Below, one piece after another: positions 42,486-55,500 of a stretch of DNA of 64,000 nucleotides. The stretch spans positions 3,206,133-3,270,132 of the forward strand of contig OZ026549.1 in NCBI GenBank assembly GCA_964020155.1, in the 5' to 3' direction. The DNA is from Chondrilla cf. caribensis. Taxonomy: Eukaryota > Porifera > Demospongiae > Chondrillida > Chondrillidae. Within the stretch, counting starts at the first letter, position 1. Every line of letters begins with the position of its first letter. Both the position numbers and the translations under genes were made by a program. The notes below the pieces were generated by a model, which was not told the DNA's origin, did not search any database, and was given only the letters and a program-made list of their open reading frames with translations.

Positions 42486-43523
42486 ATCGGCCAAAAGTTG
42501 TTGTGTGAGCAATATAATATCCACTTTTCCGTACTGGAGATGTCACCAGAAAACTGCCGTCTTGATTCACAGAGTTTGTGTGTAAAACTATGCTTATTGC
42601 TTGTTACTCATAAGTAGTTTCAGGTAATTGCTCAGTAGTCAAAAAATGTATAACATATATTTCCCACTAGTACAGTGAAAGCACTTTCTGTCAATACATA
42701 CATACCTACAATAGTTGTAAATTTATTACTGAATGGAGGAACAGTTTCAGTTTCCTACACATGCCAAATTTCATATTTTTATGTATTATGGTATTATACA
42801 CGTTGACTTCTAGCATATCATGGAACTATGTGTTGTATACTATTTATACTCATATACATATGTGTGTACAATATTATTTCAAATGTACAGTGGAACCTCT
42901 CTATCACTAACCTCTGAATAGCAGAAACCTCTATAATAAGGACACCATTCTTGTGTCCCAGTGTAGTACTGGGGTGTACTAAATGACCTCTGAATTGAGG
43001 ACACCTCTGTAATAAGGACTAAAATCAAAGTCCCAAAGTATCCGTTCGAGGTTCCACTGTGTAAAATTGAGTGGAATCTACTCAGATGAAATGTTTCTAC
43101 TGAAGATTTGAAGATATGTGAAATGGAATTTGATCCCTAATAAAATTAATACCATAAAATTTCTTTTCAGTGCTCAAGCAGTTTGACTCATACCCCACTG
43201 CAAATTAAACTCCATTGTATCTACCAACTAAATCTTTGATTGTGCTGTGCAAGTTATTGCAAGGATGTAGCATCCTTCACTTGCAAAAACGATCAATTTA
43301 ATTAATAATTTGAAGTGTAAACCTTTACATACACTTTGCACATTCACAATGTTTGACATCAGAACATGCATTAAAACTGATTCATGGAAAGCAAAACCAT
43401 TCATAACTACTCGCACACACACACAAAATTGATGTACACGTAATATGTGCACACACGCACTCTCTCACACACACAATCAGGCACTCTAATACAGCAATTC
43501 TACACACCAGTTGTGCATATACA
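42486..43523. other. Intergenic, with one MITE
   Basis: Lies between the start of the 613-aa gene and the end of the mini-exon gene. Apart from the Tigger-like MITE at 42888-43059 I see no gene. Confidence 0.5.
42888..43059. mobile_element. Tigger-like MITE, 172 bp
   Basis: Begins CAGTGGAACCTCTCTATCAC after a TA at 42886-42887 and ends CGAGGTTCCACTG at 43059. The ends are ~13-17 bp inverted matches of the CAGTGGAACCTC type typical of Tigger/pogo derivatives. Confidence 0.7.
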
Positions 43524-46500
43524 TTAAGTTTTAGACTCTGTAGCCGCTTCATCATCCTTGGTGCTTGTGACCTTGTCACCTTCAGGTGTTCCACCCACAT
43601 TTGGAGTGATATCCTTTGGTTGATCACTAGCAACTACAGGTGTGGGAGATGTCACTGGTGGTTCCTTACTGCCGTCCTCGCTCGCATCAGTTTTCTTCTC
43701 TTGATTGCTGCTATCTCCACTCAACAAATCCTCCAGTTTCTTGTTTTCTGTCTTGCCGTCTGTCTGGGAAGGGACTCCAACAAAGGTTGTAGCTTTAGCA
43801 GGGGTACTGGTCTCATTTCCAGTGGTCAAAGTGGTTGGATCGCCAATATTGCTTGACACACCTTCATCCTTTCCACTTTGGTTAGCAGTCGCCAATGTAT
43901 CCGTTTTCGGTTGTTCATCAGAATTAGCTTCCTCTGGCTGTGAACTGCTCCCTTCAACTTTATCTGTTGTTTCATCTACCTGCCTTTTCTCACCTTCACC
44001 ATTCGTTTCAACTTTTGTTGTTACGTCTTCCTGGGCTTCTTTGTCTTCACTACGATTCTCACCTTCCATATTGCTTTCCACTTTTGCTTCACCGCCAGTG
44101 CCCCCAGCGCCCATCCTAGCATTTTCTTCTTCATTTTCCAGTTGATTTAAATCAACTAATTCCTTGCCAGTAATCCACTTGCTGTCTTCTTTATTCTTTT
44201 TTGGAGTTTTCATCACCACGTAAATCAACACCAATGACATAATGACAATGAATATCACTATCATCACTATGATGGCTCCACCAGCTCCAGCAATGGCACT
44301 CACTAGAATTGTATGATCATATTATGAACAAAATAATCATTGTACGAAATTACATTATATTATTTGCATTACATAAAATTTAATAGTCAAATGGCATAGT
44401 TGTAATCCTTGCATGGGCAGAGTACAGATTATAAGTTTGAGTAATTTACATTATGAATGTAATATACAACTCATGTCTGACTCAACAACATGTACATGAG
44501 GTCTATACTAATTTTATACTGGTGGCCACATGTAGTTAGCACTGTGTGACCTGGTATGATATAATATGCAGAACAGTCATCCTGAATACAGCTTTCAGTA
44601 CACCCTGAATTGTTATCATGGGTCTCCCTCCCCCCTAGGCAATATTTTAAAACATATCAGCCTACTGCACATGTATAATAATTATATACCAGGGAAGAAT
44701 AAAGAACGTTTAATAATTATTATGATTATTATGTATTATAAAAAATTCATTGCTGTTAGTAATTTCATCCATTTAGGGGCCGGGAAAATATGACCTGTTT
44801 TCAAATGCACATCATAATATCACCATATTCTTACATTTAAAATACTACATGTTTACTGTTTTTAATAGGACAATCCTCACCTAGAGTGTCATCAGGTGAA
44901 TTTGGAGTGGAGGGCATGCTTGTCATTACCGAGACTGTAAATTGGAGTAAGAAACACGTTAATTGAATTATATTGATTTGCATGCATTGGTTTCATCATG
45001 ACATATATATAAATATAAATATAATAATGATCACTTTGTACTATACAGGTATGGTGATGCATACAAATGTAGACATAGGTACAGACCTGTTAGAGATGTT
45101 GTTGTTGATGATGTCCCCACAGATGAAGAGGAACTTTTAGGGATAGACCCTAAGCAGTGAAGAATTGATAGCTAGTCAATTCACAGCATATAAGGTATTA
45201 CAATTTGATATATATGCAATTTTATAATGCAGCACCAATTCCAGTTCCCTCGGCGACATTTATATCTTTATCAACAGCATTTTGTGTGTATACATAATAT
45301 AGTCGGAGAACTAGCTAATGCATGGGGCAGTGTACTCTTTCCAGTCCAATATTAACTAACGTAGTTTATTGTGAATGATTTGCTGTTCAGCATGGCAGAG
45401 AGTAACATGACTGTATGTGGTATATGTTAATAGCGACATTTTAAATTATGTCATATTATAGAAATCATCAATGACACATTAGAAACTTATGCTGGTGTAG
45501 AAAATATTGAATAAAATGAAAATTCTACATATTATTCATGTTTTAGTAATAAATATGCAATAATACTTATTTTCATCTATTGTATGTTTGTGACTGTTAA
45601 ATTTTATTATTGATGCATAGTGCATGAATTGGTAGCAACATACAGATGCATGCATCTGCAGAATGATCTGAAGACATGGTTACAGGTGTTACATAATATT
45701 ATATTGATTTGCATAGATTGATGTAGTCATGGCGTATATATAATAACAATCACTTTGTACTGTACAAGTATGGTGATGCAGATATAGTCTATACAAAAGT
45801 AGACATAGGTACAGACCTGTTGGAGCCACTGAAGATGTTGTTGTTGATGGTGCCCCGACAGAGGAACTTGTAGGTATAGACCCTAAGCAGTGAAGAATAA
45901 TAATAGCTAGTTAATTCACAGCATGTAAGGTATTACAATTTGATATGCAATACTGTATGTATATATATAATATTCTGACACCTACTTAACAACTTATAAT
46001 GTTGTAGAAAATATTGGATGAAATGGAAATTCTTCATATTTTTCATGTATCAGTAATAAATATGCAATAATAAGTATTTTCATGCATCATATGTTTGTGA
46101 CTGTTAAATTTTATTATTGATGCATAGTGCATATTTTGATAGTAACATACAGATGTATGTACGCATCTGCAGAGTGATCTGAAGACGTTGTTTCTGGTGT
46201 CGCTTGTGTGGATACATGTGTGAAATATACTGATTTGCATTGATTTCGTCATGGCGTATATAATTGAGATCACTTTGCACTATTATAATACAAGATTGAT
46301 GATGCAGACAGAGTCTATACAAATGTACACATACATACAGACCTGTTGGAGCCACTGAAGATGTTGTTGATGAAGCTCCCACAGAGGAACTTGTAGGCAT
46401 AGACCCTAAGCAGTGAAGAATTAATATCTAGTTAATTCACAGCATATAAGGTATTACAAATTGATATGCAATATATATATATATATATGCAGCACCAATC

Positions 46501-49500
46501 CCAGTTACTAGCTATCCTCAAAGGACATAGTTATTTTTTATTAATAGCATTTTGTGTGTATATACAAATATAGTTAGAGAACTAGCTAATGCATGGGGCT
46601 TTGTACTCTCTCCAGTCCAAATGAACTAAGGTAGTGTATTGTGAACGATTTGCTGTTCCGCATGGTGGAAAGTAACATGACTGTATAATATGATGGTATA
46701 TGCTAATATTGATATTTTAAATTATATAATCTATATATAGAATTCAGTTTGTTTGCTTTTTTGTTCGCGATCCGGGCAAAAACTACTGCACAGGGCGCCA
46801 CCAAACTCTCAGGGATTATGAAGTACGGTTTGGGAAGTGTCCTCCACAGGTTAAAATCGACCGTCTAACTGTCCACGCAGAGAACCTCCAATTTCCGGTT
46901 TTTCCTTTGCAGCTGATGGCCATTTTTAATTATCGTCCCAGTGACTTCCAGTTATTCGGCAACTCGATTGGCTGTCGTCCAACAATCAAATTTCAAACTT
47001 ACCGTCGTTATAGCAACTACCCTCTGCTGCCACCAGCAAAGGTGCTTCAAAAGTGGCTGGGCCCAACTCGATTGCGCATGACTTGCTAGTATATAAATAA
47101 TCTATGACACATAATTAGCAACTTAGTAATCACTGCATAAAGTTATGATGTTGTAGAAAATATTGGATGGAATGGAAATTCTACATATTTTTTCGTGTTT
47201 TAGTAATATGTATGCAATAATACACATTTTCACGTATTGATGTTTGTGACTATTAAATTTTATTATTGATGCATAGTGCATAAGTTGATAGTAACATACA
47301 GATACGTAGATTTAATAATTCAATTAATTAGAATAATTATTATATGTTGTGGTATCCAACTGGAAATATGTAAGATTCATTTGGATGTATTATTATGCAT
47401 GCAGTGTATGAACTAATCATTCACATATATACCCACCACTAGTAGTTGAGGATGTGGAGGAGGAATTAGTGGAATTTACAGTACTGGTTGTCCTTGTACT
47501 GATGACAGTAGAGCCTGCACAATAATATACAGAATTATATATGTTACAAGTGTCATAAAAATCCCTAACAGATATTCATAATATACAAAATATTTATTTT
47601 ATTTTAACATTATATAATAGGTGCCTACAAATTTGACCAATATTGCTTGTGTGGATACACATGCAAAACATATTGATTATCATATATTGATGTCGTCATG
47701 ACGTACATATAATAACAATCACTTTGTACTATACAGGTATGGTGATGCAGACATAGTCTATACAAATGTAGACATAGGTACAGACCTGTTGGAGCCACTG
47801 AAGATGTTGTTATTGATGGTGTCCCAACAGAGGAACTTGTAGGTATAGACCCTAAGCAGTGAAGAATAGTTATAATAGCTAGTCAATTCACAGCATGTAA
47901 GGTATTACAATTTGATATGCAATATTATAATGCAGCACCAATTCCAGTTACCAGCTATCCTCAGAAGACAATTCTATCTGTTATTAACAGCACTTTGTGT
48001 GTATACACATAGAGGAAAGATATGATATTGGAGAACTAGCTAATGCATGGGGCGTGTACTCTTTCCAGTCCAAAATGAACTAAAGTAGTATATTGTGAAT
48101 GATTTGCTGTTCAGCATGGTGGAAAGTAACATGACTAGGTATTATGGTAAATTAAATTATGTTAATGGCCACAGTTTAAATAATTATAGTATAATATGAA
48201 TAATCTATGACACATAATTAGCAACTTATGATGTTGTAAAAAATATTGGATAAATTTGAAATTCTACATATTTTCATGTTTTAGTAATAAGTATGCAATA
48301 ATGTAGACACATTTCACGTATTGTATGTTAGTGACTGTTAAATTTATTATTGATGCATAGTGAATACATTGATAGTAACATACAGATGTAAGTATTTGCA
48401 GAATGATCTGAAGACGTGGTTTCAGGTGTCACTTGTGCAGATACACTCCCAGGAAATTTGAGACAATTAATTGAATAGAACTAATTAAGTTATTACTTAT
48501 GATTAACAATATTATAAAATGGTATTCAACTGGAAACATGTAAGGTTCATAAGGATGCATTATCAAATATGCAAATTATGAAGTAATCATAGACCCACCA
48601 CCAGTGGCTAAGGGTGTGGAGGAGGCAATATTTGAAGTAGACTTTACAGTACTGTTTGTCGTTGCTTCGGTGATCACAGCAGGGCCTGCACAAATATGAA
48701 CAGAAATAGATATATCGTTATACATGTGCCATAAATTAAATTATCTCTAACAGGCATTCATATCATACAAATTATTTATTTAATTTTTACATTTTATAAG
48801 TGCCCAAACTTTAGGCCAAAATGACTAAAATGAGATGTTCTCCAATTATAATGAGAACTAGTCAGTAAGCCCGTTGAAGAATGAATATCATAGTTAGTCA
48901 ATTCATAGCATATAATGCATTACAATTTGATATGCAATATTAAAATGCAACAACAATTCCAGCTACTGGGTTATCCTCATAATAATTTTTTACTTTTACT
49001 TAATATTAATATACAACTCATGTCTGACTCAACAATATGTACATGAGGTCTATACTAATTATATACTGGTGGCCACATGTAGTTAGCACTGTGTGACCTG
49101 GTATGATATAATATGCAGAACAGTCATCCTGAATACAGCTTTCAGTACACCCTGAAATTTTATCATGCGTCTTCCTCCCCCCTAGGCAATATTTTGATGC
49201 ATGTCAGCTTACTGCATACATATACATATGTACAGGGGAAGAATAATGAACGTTTAATAATTATTATATAATATGTTATTATAATTATATGCATATTATG
49301 AAAAATTTCATTGCCGTAAGTAATTTTGTCTCTTCAGGAGCCAAGAAAATATGACCTGTTTTTAATTGCACATATTATCACCATATTCGTACATTCACAA
49401 TACTAATTGTTTACTGTTTTCAATAGGACAATCCTCACCTAGAGTGTCACTTGGTATTGGAGTGGAGGACATTGTTGTCATTACCGAGACTGTAAATTGA

Positions 49501-52500
49501 AGGAAGAAACACGTCTTAATTGAATTATATTGATTGGCATGTATTGATGTCATCATGACATATTATATATAATTACGATTATTTTGTACTATACAAGTAT
49601 GGTGATGCCAACAGTCTATACAAATGTAGACATAGGTACAGACCTGTTGAAGCCTCTGTAGATGTTGCTGTTGATGATGTCCTCACAGATGAGGAGGTAC
49701 GTTTAGGGATAGACCCTAAGCAGTGAAGAATTAAATAGCTAGTCAATTCACAGCATATGAGGTATTACAATTTAATATGCAATAATATAATGCAGCACCA
49801 CTTCCAGTTTCCTCGGAAGACATTTTTATTTTTTATCAACAGCATTTCGTGTGAATACATATATAGTTGGAGAACTAGCTAATGCATGGGGCAGTGTACT
49901 CTTTCCAATCCAAAATGAACTAAAGTAGTATATTGTGAATGATGTGCTGTTCACCATGGCAGAAAGTAACATGACTGTATAAGGTTGATAGCGACATTTT
50001 AAATTGTAGCATATAGAAATAATCCATGGCACCTAATTAGCAACTTATGATGTTGTAGAAAAAATAATGGATGAAATGGAAATTCTACATATTTTTCATG
50101 TTTTAGTAATAAATATGCATATATATATATATATTGATGTCGTCATGACATATGTAATCATGATTACTTTGTACTGTACAAGTATGGTGATGCAGATATA
50201 GTCTATACAAATGTAGACATAGGTACAGACCTGTTGGAGCCACTGGAGATGTTGTTATTGATGGTACCCCCACAGAGGATTTTGAAGGCATAGACCCTAA
50301 GCAGTGAAGAATTAATAGCTAGTCAATTCACAGCATATAAGGTAATACAATTTGATATGCAATATTTTAATGCAGCACCACTTCCAGTTACCGGCTATCC
50401 TCAGAAGACATTCTTACTTTTATCAACAGCATTTTGTGTGTATACATATACGTATCACTGTGTACTCTTTCCAGTCCAGAATGAACTGAAGTACGTGGTA
50501 TATTGAGAATGATTCCCTGTTCAGCATGGTAGAGAGTAACATGACACTATATGGTATAATAGTGGCATTTTAAAATGTAGTATCAATATAATCTATGACA
50601 CGTAATTAGCAACTTATGATGGTGTGGAAAATATTGGATGAAATGGAAATTCTACATATTTTCCATACTTCAGTAATAAATATGCAATAATGCATTTTTT
50701 CATGTATTGTATTGTTTGTGACTGTTAAATTTTATTAGTGATGCATAGTGCATACATTGACAGTAACATACGGATGCATGTATCTGCAGAATGATCTGAA
50801 GACGTTGTTTCAGGTGTCGCTTGTGTAGATACACATGCGAAATATATTGATTTGCATATATTGATGTCGTCATGACATATATACAAACAAGTATACTGTA
50901 TATAATTACGACTACTATATGTACTATACAAGTATGGTGATGCAGACATAGTCTATACAAATGTAGACATAGGTACAGACCTGTTGAAGCCACTGAAGAT
51001 GTTGGTGGTGATGGTGCCCCCACAGAGGAACTTGTAGGCATAGACCCTAAGCAGTGAAGAATAACAGTGAAGAGTAATAACTAGTCAATTCACAGCATAT
51101 ATGATATTACAATTTGATATGCAATATTATAATGCAACAACAATTCCAGTTACTAACTATCCTCAGAAGACATTATTTTTTATCCACAGTATTTTGTGTG
51201 TATACATACATATATAGTTAGAGAACTAGCTAATGCATGGGGATGTGTACTTTCCAATCCAAAATGAACTAAAGTAGTATATTGTGAATGATGTGCTGTT
51301 CAGCATGGTGGAAAGTAACATGACTGTATAAGGTATATGTTAATGGCGGCATTTTAAATTATAGTACAGCGAATTCTCATTAATCCGCCACCGCTTTATC
51401 CGCCAAACCTTCATCTGCCAAACCTTTTTAATCCGCCACAATTTGCAGTACCAGTGAAATATATTAATTTGCATGTATTGATGTCATCATGACATATATA
51501 TAATTACAATCACTTTGTACTATACAAGTATGGTGATGCAGACATAATCTATTAAAATGTAGACATAGGTACAGACCTGTTGGAGCCTATGAAGATGTTA
51601 CTATTTATGGTACCCTCTCAGGGGAACTTGTAGGATAGACCCTAAGCAGTGAAGAATTAATTGCTAGCCAATTCACAGCATATAAGGTATTACAATTTGA
51701 TATGCAATATATACATATATATGCAGCACCAATTCCAGTTACTGGCTATCCTCAGAAGACATTTTATTTGTTATTAACAGCATTTTGTGTGTTTACATAT
51801 ATACGTAGTTGGGGAACTAGCTAATGCATGGGGATGTGTACTCTTTCCAGTCCAAAATGAACTAAAGTAGTATATTGTGAATGATTTGCTGTTCAGCATG
51901 GTGGAAAGTAACATGACTGTATAAGGTATATGTTAATAGCGACATTTCAAATTATAGTATCAATATAATCTATAATACCTGATTAGCAACTTATGACCTT
52001 GTAGAAAATATTGGATAAAAAATGGATTTTCTACATATTTTTCAGGTTTTAGTAATAAATATGCAATTATATATACATATTTTCACGTATTGTATGCTTG
52101 TGAATACAAAGTGCATAAATTGATATCGTAACAATGATTTGAGGACGTTGTTTCAGGTGTCGCTTGTGTGGATACACTCACAGGTAATTTAAAACACAAA
52201 TTAAATAGAACTAATTAAGTTATATAGTTTACGATTAATCATATTATATGGCATCCGACTGGAAACATGTAAGGTTCATGTATTATTATACATGCAGTTT
52301 GTGAACTAATCAATCACATAATACCCACCGCCAGTAGTGTAGGTTGTGGAGGAGGTAATATTCGAAGCAGAGTTTATAATACTTGGTGTCATTTCTTGGG
52401 TGATCATTGTACTGATGACAGTAGAGCCTGCACAATTATAAACAGAAATAGATATGATGTACATGTGTCATAATTATCCCTAACAGATATTCAAATTATA

Positions 52501-54206
52501 CAAATTATTTGTTTCAATTTTTACATACATACGTATTGTAGGTGCCCAAATGTTGGCTCAAACAACTAACATGAGATGTCCTTCAATGATAATGAGAAGT
52601 ATGCAATACCAATATAATGGAGACACTGATTAATTGATAATAGCACATGTACCATCCAAATAAGTAGTTCTAATATTTCTGTTCATGACCATAAGTATAC
52701 ATCCTAAACTATAAGCCATAATATTATATGAGAGAATTTTATGGTCTAAATGAAAATGTGCAGATCATAAACTGTAAGTTTCTTACAATTAAGTAACATG
52801 TATACTGAATGCTCATAATAATACAATTATTTTATTACAAAAAACTGCAGATAAAATTTTAGTTATTTCATTAACTTGCTTAATCCTGGATATACTATAG
52901 TTTTGTTGCTGATAATAACCAACATTAATATTGTGCTGACAAATCTCCATTAATAACAATATCATGTAAATGTGTGTAGTGTTCATATGGAGCTCAGTGT
53001 GCCTTCAGCTACAGTACATACACCTTCAGTAGCTGATGTCGAGAGGCTACATACAATCAATCAATTCATGATCAGGTAGGGAGTTTTTCCAATGAATGTA
53101 GAACACAACATATTGGCCAATTTTATTTTATATGCTCAGCTGTCTGGATTACTAACATAGGTCAATACAGTCACACCATTCAACTCCACTTGTTAGACAA
53201 AAAATAATGTACAGAATACTAGTCTGGCTCGCTAGACCCAACTTCTCATTATCGTGCGGTAATGAGAGGTTGAGGTCTAGTGAGCCAGACTAACAGAATA
53301 CTGAAAATTTAATACTCTCTGTGACCTGCAGGTGGTGTTGTGATTGTAGGCACTATACCAGCAGTGCTAGGTGTCGTTTCCTTGAGTGTGGCATAGTCAG
53401 TACTTAATGAGGTAGCCGTAGATAAACGAAGTGGAGACAATATTTAAATTACAATATATTATATATTATTGTGCATTAATAATAATGTTATTAATTTATT
53501 GTCATCATAACAGGTATATATGCATGCTGCTCATGTGATGAATTTCCTAAGATTTGGCAATCTTTGATATATATTATTATAACATCACTATTATATCAGA
53601 TTGCTTGGTATGTACCTTCAGACTAATTAGCCCCCATACATGGATGAACTACTCACAGCTGTACCAAGGTGCAAGACCTGTACCTATGGCTGCTGCAGCG
53701 TGTGTCAAATTGTGTGTAGTAGTTATGGTTAGATGGTAGATGGTTATCTTTTGTCATTGACAACTACAAATGCAAAAGGATGTTCAATGTTTCTAAAAAG
53801 TTTAAAATGTTGTAATATGTAGTTGGTCCATATTAGTCAGTCAACAGTATAGAGATTCTTACGGACATTATGTTTGACATCCATGATTGTGTGTACACAC
53901 AAACACACTCAAAATATATATGTGTAATAATTATGTTAGGGCAAGACATCCATTAGAATTACCAATGTACAGATAGTTAGCTACAGTCTGTAACCACTGA
54001 TAAATTTTATTAACAACTGGTAGTGTGTATATCCAACTGATCCAAGGAACATTATTATCCTTAAGTAAAATTAATAATAATTTTGTGTACCTTGGACACA
54101 CACTCAGATATAATATCACAAATTGACATAATATATCCTGACCTCCTTTCACAGTCACCACTGCTACCAGGATGAAGTAAGGGAGTATTCTGCTCCTCAA
54201 ATACAT
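43524..54206 (-). CDS. Mucin-like type I membrane protein built from a mini-exon array
   Basis: The minus-strand signal exon is 54206-54143 (MYLRSRILPYFILVAVVTVKG, donor G|gtcagg, phase 1). Next come small exons between 52427 and 44881, all phase 1-1, encoding Ser/Thr/Pro-rich peptides such as GSIPTSSSVGAPSTTTSS. The last exon, 44302-43524, has the helix AIIVMIVIFIVIMSLVLIYVV, a basic border and a ~225-residue acidic, Tyr-free tail, stop at 43524. Signal plus last exon alone total 843 bp, so any subset of the symmetric mini-exons keeps frame. If all supported mini-exons are used, the protein is about 590 aa. It would be an O-glycosylated surface stalk with an intracellular acidic tail. Exon use is inferred from splice signals and paralogy, not from transcripts. 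A further Thr-rich segment near 53336-53400 has a good donor but no in-frame acceptor and is not included. Confidence 0.65.
44450..50100. repeat. Pair of ~1.1-kb direct segmental duplicates
   Basis: Sequence from about 44457 to 45600 recurs at about 49008 to 50100 in the same order and orientation. Both contain TGGTGGCCACATGTAGTTAG, the class C mini-exon and the following class A mini-exon, plus shared intron blocks. The duplicates bracket most of the remaining array, showing that the array grows by copying multi-exon blocks. Confidence 0.75.
46738..47090. other. GC-richer insert of ~350 bp within one array unit
   Basis: Compared with the other units, this one is interrupted between TTTTAAATTATATAATC and AATAATCTATGACACA by about 350 bp of different composition (for example CGCGATCCGGGC, GGGCGCCACC). 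It holds a 60-codon open frame (46907-47089) without a recognised domain. No terminal repeats are evident. It is probably an inserted element of unknown type. Confidence 0.5.
51366..51455. mobile_element. Fragment of a Tigger-like MITE
   Basis: CAGCGAATTCTCATTAATCC then CGCCACCGCTTTATCCGCCA matches the left part of the elements at 59197 and 63171. The right end is missing. Confidence 0.6.
51577..51641 (-). pseudogene. Broken class A mini-exon
   Basis: Same acceptor and donor as other class A exons, but 65 bp long after loss of one base (GGTCTATCCTACAAG), which shifts the frame into TAG. Including it would truncate the protein. Confidence 0.75.
52430..54142. other. Intron between signal exon and mini-exon array
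   Basis: AT-rich. It contains the hairpin element at 53221-53291 and a Thr-rich open segment ending at donor 53336 (ETTPSTAGIVPTITTPPA) that may be a decayed mini-exon, since no AG in the right phase precedes it. Confidence 0.4.
53221..53291. repeat. 71-bp hairpin element
   Basis: AGTCTGGCTCGCTAGACC at 53221 pairs with GGTCTAGTGAGCCAGACT ending at 53291. The ~31-bp arms enclose a centre of about 8 bp (TCGTGCGG). This is a miniature foldback inside the intron. Confidence 0.8.
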
Positions 54207-55500
54207 CTTTACCTGGATCTCAAAATGAACTGCTGACCACTAACAACACTGCTTCAGTCTGTTCACCACATGTAATGGTAGAGTAATACCTTATAACAAG
54301 GGTAAACTGTATAAAAGCAATAATAATGATGTTACCAATAATAATCGATTCAAGAATTTCAATGGGTTGTGTGAATAATATGTTATTCCTGAGTCCCAAC
54401 CTGTAATCAAATTACTATTTCCATGTTTACCAATGCAAACTGCAATTCACTTAGGACTATTTTCAATGAGCTAATGGTTCCGACTAGGTTTCCTGTTTGG
54501 CAAACCACAATAGCATTATACCTATTTTCACTCTGCATTGCTAGTGCTGCATAACAAAACTAATTAGCACAGCCTTCCCAAGTACCTCTTGCACTTACAT
54601 AACATTTTATATTAATACTGATGATATGCAACACCTAGGAATGTATAATGTAATATTATACTATTAACATGATATCATACATGGTGTATTATTATATAAT
54701 ACATATATGTATCTGTTTCAGTTAAATGATGTACAATTAAATGCTTTTCTGTAGTTCAAGGACCTTACATGCTTAATACATACACTTAGACTTATTACTT
54801 TATACATACGTACATATTATGTATGACATTGTACGTACATATGAAACATTCAGATTGATTGTATGAGACTGGTACTAAGACAATATATATACATTATAAT
54901 GTTACACATACATTATAATAATATTACATATTACATATTATATGAACTTTACAAAGATGTTATTAAACTCTTAAACATAATGTATATACATATATTTCCT
55001 ATAGACATGTCTTTCTCTCTTGTGGGCAAATGTGTTTGTTCATATGGTGTTGATAACCACGAATGAAATATCTACTATATGGGAGATCCTGTATGTGTCC
55101 AAGCATGACTCAAATACATGTGTATAATGATAATATTACATCAACTATAACTGGGAATAAGATAATCGTCCATTACAGGTAAATAATACAATATTATTGA
55201 AATATGAGTAGTTGGTACATACATGTCAGAAAATGAAACGGTAGAAAGGTACTAATACTCTCGAAAATGTACATTCATATGTATAGTTTATCAACAAATG
55301 TTTGAATTGAATTTTCATTTCAATACTGTATTCACTGTAATATTATGTTAAGTATTGAACACAGTAATAATATACGTACAGCAATGTACAATGACACACG
55401 TGTAGACATGAATACTAAAGAGAGAAGGGGTGATCAGCATCAGAAAGCTGCTAGTACACATACAACTTTAGACAGACTTTTCAACATACACATCCCAAAT
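54207..55500. other. Intergenic, between FBXO9 3' end and the mini-exon gene start
   Basis: AT-rich with TACATA-type runs. It must hold the promoter of the minus-strand mini-exon gene. No element or gene is recognised. Confidence 0.45.

Larger units (their letters stand above)
44881..52427 (-). repeat. Array of paralogous mini-exons (classes A, B, C, D)
   Basis: Class A, acceptor ctgcttag|GGTCT and donor CAACAG|gtctgt or close variants, encodes G-S-(I/M)-P-T-S-S-S-V-G-type peptides: 51046-50981, 50296-50231, 49715-49644, 47851-47786, 46405-46343, 45882-45817, 45149-45087 (63-72 bp). Class B, acceptor tgtgcag and donor G|gtgggt: 52427-52329, 48685-48599, 47514-47437 (78-99 bp). Class C, acceptor tttacag and donor CTAG|gtgagg: 49489-49439, 44934-44881. 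Class D, acceptor cacaag and donor gtatgt, encoding TPETTSSDHSA, is weaker: 50819-50772 and 48431-48384; its copy at 46202-46151 is 52 bp and out of frame. All others are multiples of three in phase 1-1. Intron sequence around class A is also conserved between units. Confidence 0.7.

Noticed and set aside
44881..52427. CRISPR-like array
   Set aside because: Repeats are long, divergent, irregularly spaced and exon-like in a eukaryotic context. There are no short identical direct repeats with unique spacers.
53336..53402. Thr-rich exon of the mini-exon gene
   Set aside because: The donor is good and the translation fits, but the only nearby AG gives a 67-bp exon in the wrong phase, so it is left out of the gene model.
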